DNA from: Acidovorax sp. RAC01
GTDB lineage: Bacteria > Pseudomonadota > Gammaproteobacteria > Burkholderiales > Burkholderiaceae_C
Length of the DNA: 64,000 bases
NCBI RefSeq assembly: GCF_001714725.1
Contig: NZ_CP016447.1
Location: 4,273,501 to 4,337,500, forward strand
Reading direction: 5' to 3'
The notes under the pieces were generated by a model. That model saw only the letters and a list, made by a program, of their open reading frames with translations. It was not told the DNA's origin and did not search any database. Positions within the stretch are counted from its first letter, which is position 1, and each line of letters opens with the position of its first letter. Positions 57,632-64,000 of the stretch are shown one piece after another. The translations under genes were made by a program, and so were the position numbers.

Positions 57632-58147
57632 ATGTCCAGTCTCGTCCAGTTGATCACGCGCCGCGGCGCGCAGATTGTCGGTGGTTTCCTGCTGTCCGCA
57701 GCAGCCTTTGCCTTGCCCATGCCGACCGGTCCGGTCGTTCTGACCATCAGTGGAAACGTGGGAGAAGCCAACCAGGGCAACACCGCTATATTCGACATGG
57801 CGATGATCGAGGCACTGCCACAGCGCACGTTTGTCACAACAACACCCTGGGACAAGCAACCCACGAAATTCACCGGTCCCTTGCTGCGCGATGTGCTGGC
57901 TGCCGCCAAGGCCAAGGGAAAGACCCTGACTGCCCTGGCATTGAACGACTACAAGACCACGATTCCGTTGGATGATGCACAAGCTTTTGACGTAATCGTT
58001 GCCCACCGCATCAATGACCAGCCCATCTCTGTCCGTACCAAGGGTCCGCTTTTCATCATCTATCCCTTTGACACCAAGTCCGAGCTCAAGACCGCCACCT
58101 ACTTCGGTCGGTCGGCCTGGCAACTGAAGTCCCTGAACGTGGACTGA
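57632..58147 (+). CDS. Molybdopterin-fold periplasmic protein without cysteine (probable sensory partner)
   Basis: 171 residues. N-terminal signal/anchor (IVGGFLLSAAAFALPMP), then a shortened sulfite-oxidase-type fold: VLTISGNVGEANQG, FTGPLLRDVLAAAKAKGKTLTALALNDYKTTIPL and RTKGPLFIIYPFD. The molybdenum-ligand Cys of true enzymes is absent; indeed there is no Cys at all. It therefore cannot be a standard molybdoenzyme. Eight bases separate it from a hybrid histidine kinase, so a periplasmic sensing or ligand-binding role for the kinase is likely. This pairing is inference. Confidence 0.75.
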   Translation: MSSLVQLITRRGAQIVGGFLLSAAAFALPMPTGPVVLTISGNVGEANQGNTAIFDMAMIEALPQRTFVTTTPWDKQPTKFTGPLLRDVLAAAKAKGKTLTALALNDYKTTIPLDDAQAFDVIVAHRINDQPISVRTKGPLFIIYPFDTKSELKTATYFGRSAWQLKSLNVD

Positions 58148-58155
58148 ATCTTCGG

Positions 58156-60519
58156 ATGCCCGAGCGCCTCGTCAGTCAGCGCCACCTCCTGTGGCTGGCG
58201 CTTGGGACAGCCCTGATGGCGGCCGCCATGGCCGTTCTTTTGCTGCTGCAGTTCACACAGCAGCAGGCCATTCGCAAGAGTGCGGACCTCCGCAGCGACT
58301 CGATCACGGCGCTGGCGTACCAGCTGGAGCGCGAGTTCCTGCGCTTGCGGCATGTGCTGGAGGTCAATGCACAGAACACCGGGCCTATCGACGAGCAGGC
58401 GCTGCTGTTGCGCAGCGACATTTTTGCGAGCCGGTTTCAACTGATGCATGACACGCCCAGCGCGTCTGCCGTGCAGGCACAGGTCGAATACACGCGCACT
58501 ATGCCGCGGCTGCAAGCATTCATCGCCCGCGCCGACACGATTTTGCAGCCGCCTGCAAAGCCTACACGCGACGCGCTGGCGCAACTGGTGGCCGAGCTCA
58601 ACAGCATCGGGCCCGAAGTTCAGGAACTGACCATGGTCGCCACCCGCCACACGGCGCGGTTGCTGGAGGAGCAGGAATCAACCATGCTGGAGCAGAGCAG
58701 CCAGATCATGGCTCTGATCCTCGGTCAACTGGTCTTCCTGTTGATCGCTGCTGTGGCGCTGGCTGTGCGACAGCGCCGCCAGGAAATCGAGCGTGCAGCA
58801 CTGGAGTTGCTGACCCAGAACCTCCGGGCGGCCAATCTGGCCGCAGAAGCCGCTAACCGCGGAAAAAGCCAGTTCCTGGCCAACATGAGCCACGAACTGC
58901 GCACGCCCTTCAACGGCGTGCTGGGCATGCTGACGATGCTCGAGCGAAGCCCGCTGTCATCCAGCCAGCAGGAGTTCGTGCTCACCGCCCGCAACTCCGC
59001 GGACCACCTCCTCACGCTGCTCAATGACATCCTGGATGTCTCTGCCATGGAGACGGGCAAGATGAGCATCCATCCCGTGCTCGTCGAGCTGGACCCGCTC
59101 CTCACAGATATCGAGCGCCTGATGCGCCCCCTGGCCGAGCAAAAAGGGTTGCTGTTCGAAGTCGCCCGTGCTTCGGACCTCCCGCCGTGGGTGTCCGCAG
59201 ACGGTACCCGTCTCAAGCAGATCGTCCTGAACCTGGTCACCAACGCGATCAAGTTCAGCGACTCTGGTCGTGTGAGTCTTACCATCGAACGCTATGCAGC
59301 CGCACAACCGATCCAGCCCAGCGGCATCTATCCACTGCAGATCACAGTGACAGACCAAGGCATTGGCATGGATGCGTCCACGCTGGCCCGACTGTTCGAG
59401 CGATTCACGCAGGGCGACGCGAGCACATCGCGCAAATTTGGCGGCACTGGGCTCGGGCTCGAGATCTCCAGAAACCTGGCGCGGCGCATGGGGGGCGACA
59501 TCTCCGTGACGAGCCAGCCTGGCTTCGGCAGCACGTTCACCGTGCAGTTGCCACTGGTAACGGCTGATGCCCCGGAACCGCGTATGCAAGTGGCACACGA
59601 GGTGGCGGCAATCACCCGCCCTGCCGACGTGCAAGGTCTTCGCATCCTCGTCGCCGATGACCAGGCCGTGAACCGCAAGTACATGGGTGCCTTGCTGCAG
59701 GACATGGGCCACACCACCGCCTTTGCAGAAAACGGCGAACAGGCTTTCGCTGCCGCGACCGCCGAAACCTACGACTTGGTACTGATGGACCTGCACATGC
59801 CGGTGATGGACGGGTTTGAGGCCACACGCCGCATCCGCTCGCACCCTGGCAGCGCCTTGCTGCCGGTCATTGCACTCACCGCAGATGTGTTTGCAGAAAC
59901 ACGCCACAAGGCGGCCGAAGCAGGCATGACCGCCTTCATCAGCAAGCCCGTCAACGCGGGCGTGCTTCAGGCGACCATGACAGACCTGTTTGGCGTGCGT
60001 GGTGCGCCGGCCCAGCCCGGCACGCGCCTTGAATCCGCACCACCTTCAGCCATGAATGTGCAGGCGCAGACGACAACATCAGTGACCGCGCCACGCAAGC
60101 CACGCAGGCGCTTCAGGCCTGGAGACCTGGAGACCCACATGGACATGAAGATGGTGGGCGAGGTCTGTATCGGCGTATCGGCGCAAGGGTACCGGTCCCT
60201 GCTGGGCAGCTTTTTCCAGGATGAATCGGGGGCCATGGACGCCTTGCTCCTGGCGATGCGAAGCCAGGGGTCGCGTGAACTGTCCACCACTGCGCACGCC
60301 TTCAAAGGCGCGGCGGCCAACCTGGGCTTTCACAGGCTTGCCGCCATGGCGCTGTCGCTGGAGAAAGCCCAACCCGGATCTGAATCAGGCCTGCCCTCGC
60401 CCAACGACCTCCTGGACGCCTGGGCGATGGCGCATGCGCTGTGCCTGCGAATGGGACTCACGGACATCGAAGCGCTGCATGAACGTCACATTGCCGCGCC
60501 CAACGAAACGGATAGCTGA
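58156..60519 (+). CDS. Hybrid sensor histidine kinase with receiver and HPt domains
   Basis: 787 residues. Membrane helices near residues 9-31 and 183-205 enclose a periplasmic sensor of about 150 residues. HisKA has phosphoacceptor His246 (FLANMSHELRTPFNG), and the ATPase domain has NLVTNAIKF and GGTGLGLEISRNLARRMGG. A receiver follows with phosphoacceptor Asp545 (LVLMDLHMPVMDGFEATRRIR) and a C-terminal HPt with His714 (HAFKGAAANLGFHRLAAM). An internal His-Asp-His relay is complete, but no output regulator is encoded nearby. Translationally close to the cysteine-free molybdopterin-fold gene. Confidence 0.94.
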   Translation: MPERLVSQRHLLWLALGTALMAAAMAVLLLLQFTQQQAIRKSADLRSDSITALAYQLEREFLRLRHVLEVNAQNTGPIDEQALLLRSDIFASRFQLMHDTPSASAVQAQVEYTRTMPRLQAFIARADTILQPPAKPTRDALAQLVAELNSIGPEVQELTMVATRHTARLLEEQESTMLEQSSQIMALILGQLVFLLIAAVALAVRQRRQEIERAALELLTQNLRAANLAAEAANRGKSQFLANMSHELRTPFNGVLGMLTMLERSPLSSSQQEFVLTARNSADHLLTLLNDILDVSAMETGKMSIHPVLVELDPLLTDIERLMRPLAEQKGLLFEVARASDLPPWVSADGTRLKQIVLNLVTNAIKFSDSGRVSLTIERYAAAQPIQPSGIYPLQITVTDQGIGMDASTLARLFERFTQGDASTSRKFGGTGLGLEISRNLARRMGGDISVTSQPGFGSTFTVQLPLVTADAPEPRMQVAHEVAAITRPADVQGLRILVADDQAVNRKYMGALLQDMGHTTAFAENGEQAFAAATAETYDLVLMDLHMPVMDGFEATRRIRSHPGSALLPVIALTADVFAETRHKAAEAGMTAFISKPVNAGVLQATMTDLFGVRGAPAQPGTRLESAPPSAMNVQAQTTTSVTAPRKPRRRFRPGDLETHMDMKMVGEVCIGVSAQGYRSLLGSFFQDESGAMDALLLAMRSQGSRELSTTAHAFKGAAANLGFHRLAAMALSLEKAQPGSESGLPSPNDLLDAWAMAHALCLRMGLTDIEALHERHIAAPNETDS

Positions 60520-60624
60520 CATCCCTGCGTGGTACGCCTCAGCGCATGAGACGCCCCAATCCTGGCGCCACCGTCCATGTAACTTTGCCCGGCGAGGACC
60601 ACGCAGCGGTGCACACGCCCTGCA

Positions 60625-61701
60625 TCAAACCACCACAGGCTCGGGCTCCAGCCGGATACCAAAGCGTTCATACACACTGGTCTGAATGGCCTTGGCCAGC
60701 GTCATCACCTCGCCTCCGGTCACACTTTCGGCCCCCTGGCCACGGTTGACGAGGACGAGCGCCTGCCTTTCGTACACCCCCGCCTTGCCAATCGTTTTAC
60801 CCTTCCACCCACACGCGTCAATCAGCCAGCCGGCTGCCAGCTTGATCGAACCGTCAGGCATGGGGTAGTGCACGATCCGCGGTTCGCGCGCAATGATGTC
60901 AGCGCACTGATCGGGCGTAACGGTAGGATTCTTGAAGAAGCTTCCAGCATTGCCCACCACCGCAGGGTCCGGCAGCTTGGACCGGCGGATCTCGCAAACC
61001 CAATCGCAGATCTGCCGGGCATCGGGCTGCTCGATTCCGGCTTCGAGGCGGCGCCGTTCAAGGTCCAGGTAACCCAGTACCGGCTTCCACGGCTTTGGCA
61101 ATCTGAAGCGGACATGCGTGATCACAGCGCGCCCGGCCAGCCCCATGCTGCGCGGCAAGCCCTCTCCGTCGTCAGGTGGCGTGGCAGGCGCATGCTTGAA
61201 CACGGAATCGCGGTAGCCAAAGCCGCACTGGGCCGCATCAAGGGTGAAGCTCTGGCCGGTCCACAGGTCGACCGCGTCCAGCGATTCAAAGCGGTCTTGC
61301 AGTTCGACCCCGTATGCGCCGATGTTCTGCACCGGCGACGCGCCCGCCGTCCCCGGAATGAGCGCAAGGTTTTCCAGCCCGGGGAACCCGTGCGCCAGCG
61401 TCCAGAGAACGCAGTCGTGCCAGGCTTCACCCGCACCGGCCTCCACAATGCAGGCCCTGGCCGTCTCTTCGACCAGACGCAGGCCTTTGATCTCGATCTT
61501 GAGCACCACGGGCTTCACGTCGCCCGTCAGGACAATGTTGCTGCCGCCACCAAGCACAAACTTGGGAAGCGGTGCCAACGCAGAATCATTGACCACTGCG
61601 AGCAAATCCGACACTGAACGGATTCGCACGAGCTGCTGAGCGCGGGCTGCTATGCCGAAGGTGTTCCACGGCTGCAGGGGGACGTTTTTCTCGACTACCA
61701 T
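60625..61701 (-). CDS. murB: UDP-N-acetylmuramate dehydrogenase (UDP-N-acetylenolpyruvoylglucosamine reductase)
   Basis: 358 residues from [27 protein letters not shown]-binding blocks [14 protein letters not shown] and [22 protein letters not shown]. The catalytic region contains [11 protein letters not shown] and the serine-containing [10 protein letters not shown]. Reduces the enolpyruvyl group to lactyl in peptidoglycan precursor synthesis. Divergent from yajQ with a 76-base gap; the ORF extends through that gap but the true start is at the MVVEKN homology. Confidence 0.96.
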   Translation of the reverse strand: MVVEKNVPLQPWNTFGIAARAQQLVRIRSVSDLLAVVNDSALAPLPKFVLGGGSNIVLTGDVKPVVLKIEIKGLRLVEETARACIVEAGAGEAWHDCVLWTLAHGFPGLENLALIPGTAGASPVQNIGAYGVELQDRFESLDAVDLWTGQSFTLDAAQCGFGYRDSVFKHAPATPPDDGEGLPRSMGLAGRAVITHVRFRLPKPWKPVLGYLDLERRRLEAGIEQPDARQICDWVCEIRRSKLPDPAVVGNAGSFFKNPTVTPDQCADIIAREPRIVHYPMPDGSIKLAAGWLIDACGWKGKTIGKAGVYERQALVLVNRGQGAESVTGGEVMTLAKAIQTSVYERFGIRLEPEPVVV

Positions 61702-61777
61702 TGGCGCGATTGTCGCACCCGCCCCCAGCCGGCGACACGCGACGCCCTCCCCCACCGAGTCAACCATACCGCCCACC

Positions 61778-62263
61778 ATGCCATCTTTTGACACCGTCTG
61801 CGAAGCCAACCTCGTTGAAGTGAAGAACGCCGTCGAAAACACCGCCAAGGAAATCGGCACGCGGTTCGACTTCAAGGGCACCGCTGCAAGCATCGAGATC
61901 AAGGACAAGGACATCACCCTGATCGGTGACGCCGAATTTCAGCTCACACAGATCGAGGATGTCCTGCGCAACAAACTCACCAAACGCAACGTCGATGTGC
62001 GGTTCCTCGACATGGGCGACGTGCAAAAGATGGGTGGCGACAAGGTCAAGCAGGTCATCAAGGTGCGAAACGGCATCGAGAGCGAACTTGCCAAGAAGAT
62101 TCAAAAGCTGCTCAAGGAAAGCAAGCTCAAGGTTCAGGCCGCCATACAGGAGGACAAGGTACGGGTGACCGGCGCCAAGCGCGACGACCTGCAGGCCGCC
62201 ATGGCGCTGATTCGCAAGGACGTCACCGATGTACCGCTGTCGTTCGACAACTTCCGCGACTGA
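61778..62263 (+). CDS. yajQ: YajQ-family cyclic di-GMP-binding protein
   Basis: 161 residues, typical length. [34 protein letters not shown] opens the family; the end [14 protein letters not shown] is equally diagnostic. YajQ proteins bind c-di-GMP and cooperate with transcription factors in Xanthomonas and Pseudomonas. A degenerate HD-GYP gene lies two genes downstream, which may or may not be relevant. Confidence 0.95.
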   Translation: MPSFDTVCEANLVEVKNAVENTAKEIGTRFDFKGTAASIEIKDKDITLIGDAEFQLTQIEDVLRNKLTKRNVDVRFLDMGDVQKMGGDKVKQVIKVRNGIESELAKKIQKLLKESKLKVQAAIQEDKVRVTGAKRDDLQAAMALIRKDVTDVPLSFDNFRD

Positions 62264-62321
62264 CCGACCAGGGGCTGCGCTTGCCGGCGTTCCTGGACCC
62301 TCCGAAAACCAGCCTGTGCCC

Positions 62322-62987
62322 ATGATCTTCCAGGTGGTACGCAGGGCCTGCGTGCCGGTCGCGCTGGCAGGTGCGCTATGGCTGACTGGCGCCAGCAGTG
62401 CAGCGGCCCAATCCGTTGCTCTGGCCGGGATGCTTGGGGGCAAGGCGCTGCTGGTGGTGGATGCAGGCGCCCCGCGCGCATTGGGCGTGGGTGACGAACT
62501 ACAGGGCGTGAAGGTCATCGGCGTGACCCGGGACGAAGCCACCGTGGACATCAAGGGCCTGCGCCGCACCCTGCGTCTGGGCGAAGCACCCGTCAGCGTA
62601 GGGCACCGGGGCGGTGGCGGACGCCGCATTGTCCTCACGGCCGACAGCCGTGGACATTTCGTCAACACCGGAATGATCAACGGACGGGGCATGCAGTACA
62701 TGGTGGACACCGGGGCTTCCACCATCGCGATCGGACGCCCTGACGCGGAACGCCTGGGCCTGGCTTACCTGACCGGAGAGCCTGTGCGCATGAATACCGC
62801 CAACGGGACCGCGCAAGGCTGGCGGCTCAGGCTTGAGTCCGTCCGGATCGGCGACGTGGAGGTGTTCGGAGTGGAGGCCATCGTCACGCCCCAGGCCATG
62901 CCATACGTTCTGCTGGGCAACAGTTTTCTGGCCAGCTTTCACATGACGCGCACCAGCGACCAGATGGTGCTTGAAAAGCGCAACTGA
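62322..62987 (+). CDS. Retropepsin-like aspartic protease (TIGR02281 type), secreted
   Basis: 221 residues. Signal peptide up to about TGASSAAAQ, then a retropepsin-like domain with active-site MVDTGASTIAIGR near residue 127 and the second half YVLLGNSFLASF. Single catalytic Asp, so it must dimerise as retroviral proteases do. Periplasmic or membrane-attached. Substrate unknown. Confidence 0.87.
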   Translation: MIFQVVRRACVPVALAGALWLTGASSAAAQSVALAGMLGGKALLVVDAGAPRALGVGDELQGVKVIGVTRDEATVDIKGLRRTLRLGEAPVSVGHRGGGGRRIVLTADSRGHFVNTGMINGRGMQYMVDTGASTIAIGRPDAERLGLAYLTGEPVRMNTANGTAQGWRLRLESVRIGDVEVFGVEAIVTPQAMPYVLLGNSFLASFHMTRTSDQMVLEKRN

Positions 62988-63004
62988 TCCGTTCCAAAGC
63001 CGCG

Positions 63005-64000
63005 ATGTCTGCACACCCCAGCCTCAACCACACCCGCCTGGAGGGGGAATACGAAGACTTGCTCGGGCTGTGGTCCGATCTGGAGTCCGGCCTGTCGGTT
63101 TTGCTGTCACGACCGCTCCAGGTTCAGGACTTTGCGGCGAAGGTCAGGCAATTTGATAGCTGGCTTCAGGATCTCGTTGCCCACGACATTGATGCCGCGT
63201 TGTACCTGATGTTTCAGCTGGCCGGAACATCCACGGTGGGCTACAGCACTTCGCACGCGCTGGTTTGCGGCACGCTCTGCCACATCATGGCGCAGGAGTT
63301 GAAGCTGTCACGCCAGGAACGGGACAGCCTGGTGCGTGCCGCGCTCACCATGAACATTGGCATGACTGCGTTACAGGATGTGCTGGCAGCCCAGCGCGAG
63401 CGTCCCACGCCCGCCCAGCAAGAGGCCATCCGCAGCCACCCGGAAGAAAGTCAGGCCATATTGGAGCGGCTTTTTGTCGCCGACGCTCTCTGGCTTGAAG
63501 TGGTGGGACAGCACCACGCCAATGTGGCGGACCGCGTTCCGCTGGCCGATCAGGAGCCGGTCGACCGCCTGAGCCGCATCCTGAGCACGATTGACCGCTA
63601 TGCTGCCATGATCAGCCCGCGCAAATCACGCGCAGGGCGCAGCGCAACCGATTCTGTGCGGGCCATTGTCGGACAGGAGATTGATCAGCGTGATGAAGTC
63701 AGCTACACGCTTGTCCGCTCCGTGGGCCTGTGTCCACCCGGCACATTCGTAAAGCTTGACAACGGCGATACGGCCATCGTCCTGCGGCGCAGTGACAAGG
63801 CCAATCACCCCTTGGTTGCCAGCCTTCTGGACCAGGACGGCCAGCACCATGCCGAGCCCAGCCTGTACCAGACCTCCAGCGGCAAGCCGCGCATACAGTC
63901 TGCACTGGCACGCTCCGCCGTGAGCGTGGAGCTCAACCACCGCACCATGGTGCGTCTGGGTCTGTATGCAGCCCAGCACAGCACTCGCTTGCGTGACCTT
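63005..64000 (+). CDS. Degenerate HD-GYP-domain protein (truncated by window end)
   Basis: 332 residues visible, starting MSAHPSLNHTRLEGEYEDLL; continues off the right edge. An HD-GYP-like core is seen around residues 75-190: GYSTSHALVCGTLCHIMAQELKLS (first His kept), then MNIGMTALQD where HDIGK should be, IRSHPEES, and GQHHANVADRVPL where HHER-GYP is expected. The HD pair and the GYP motif are both lost, so c-di-GMP hydrolysis is unlikely; a binding or scaffold role is possible. The C-terminal part resembles the extra domain of betaproteobacterial HD-GYP proteins (TFVKLDNGDTAIVLRR). Confidence 0.8.
   Translation, partial: MSAHPSLNHTRLEGEYEDLLGLWSDLESGLSVLLSRPLQVQDFAAKVRQFDSWLQDLVAHDIDAALYLMFQLAGTSTVGYSTSHALVCGTLCHIMAQELKLSRQERDSLVRAALTMNIGMTALQDVLAAQRERPTPAQQEAIRSHPEESQAILERLFVADALWLEVVGQHHANVADRVPLADQEPVDRLSRILSTIDRYAAMISPRKSRAGRSATDSVRAIVGQEIDQRDEVSYTLVRSVGLCPPGTFVKLDNGDTAIVLRRSDKANHPLVASLLDQDGQHHAEPSLYQTSSGKPRIQSALARSAVSVELNHRTMVRLGLYAAQHSTRLRDL

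Noticed and set aside
63149..63164. TTTGATAGCTGGCTTCAG looks like another dispersed-repeat head
   Set aside because: It is inside the coding frame of the HD-GYP-like gene, and no tail block follows; chance match.

Overview
The window looks like the chromosome of a high-GC betaproteobacterium of the family Comamonadaceae (Acidovorax/Diaphorobacter/Comamonas type). This is inferred from gene content and from the recurring intergenic motif TTTGATAGC...AAGCGCTAGCGGCC, which I associate with that family; no search was run. Coding density is high and nearly every gene is an ordinary chromosomal gene. Only one insertion sequence is present, and there is no phage, plasmid or CRISPR signature.

Layout. 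1-7.2 kb: a truncated katG, an AhpD-like peroxidase, a thioesterase/SDR pair diverging from ETF-ubiquinone oxidoreductase, and a chemoreceptor. 7.3-17.0 kb: a leftward catabolic operon of lysR, a DUF1445/D-glutamate-cyclase-type gene, a TRAP transporter with two binding proteins, and an ATP-type 5-oxoprolinase. 17.2-25.8 kb: lapA-lapB, a ComEA-like gene and a complete Mrp/Pha cation/proton antiporter operon (A/B fusion, C, D, E, F, G). 26.0-33.3 kb: a second 5-oxoprolinase, a MarR-type regulator and a divergent TRAP operon (dctP, dctQ, dctM). 33.3-43.4 kb: crcB, a LOG-family gene, an MFS gene coupled to rmuC, a D-2-hydroxyacid dehydrogenase, an NhaD-like antiporter, pncB, and a thioesterase/histone-deacetylase-like pair. 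43.5-47.7 kb: phasin, an orphan ferric-iron binding protein, an SDR behind an ACGT palindrome, and an IS5-family element. 47.8-50.0 kb: a tandemly duplicated tRNA Ala-Glu-Asp cassette downstream of gltX. 50.1-64.0 kb: purF, cvpA, a SPOR protein and folC; an ArsC/Spx-like gene, a glycine-zipper protein, ppnP and argG; a cysteine-free molybdopterin-fold protein with a hybrid histidine kinase; murB, yajQ, a retropepsin-like protease and a truncated degenerate HD-GYP gene.

How it fits together. The most coherent story is a duplicated pathway. Two closely similar 5-oxoprolinases (about 1.2 kb of protein-coding triplets each), each beside its own TRAP uptake system and its own regulator, suggest scavenging of 5-oxoproline (pyroglutamate). 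The cyclase-type gene in the first copy could feed D-glutamate into the same route. Other clear units are Mrp (cation/pH homeostasis), LapAB (LPS assembly control), the SPOR-cvpA-purF group, and a PHA granule gene with a readable operator arrangement. The dispersed intergenic repeat occurs at least six times, and one copy has been split by the IS5 element with a CTAG target duplication.
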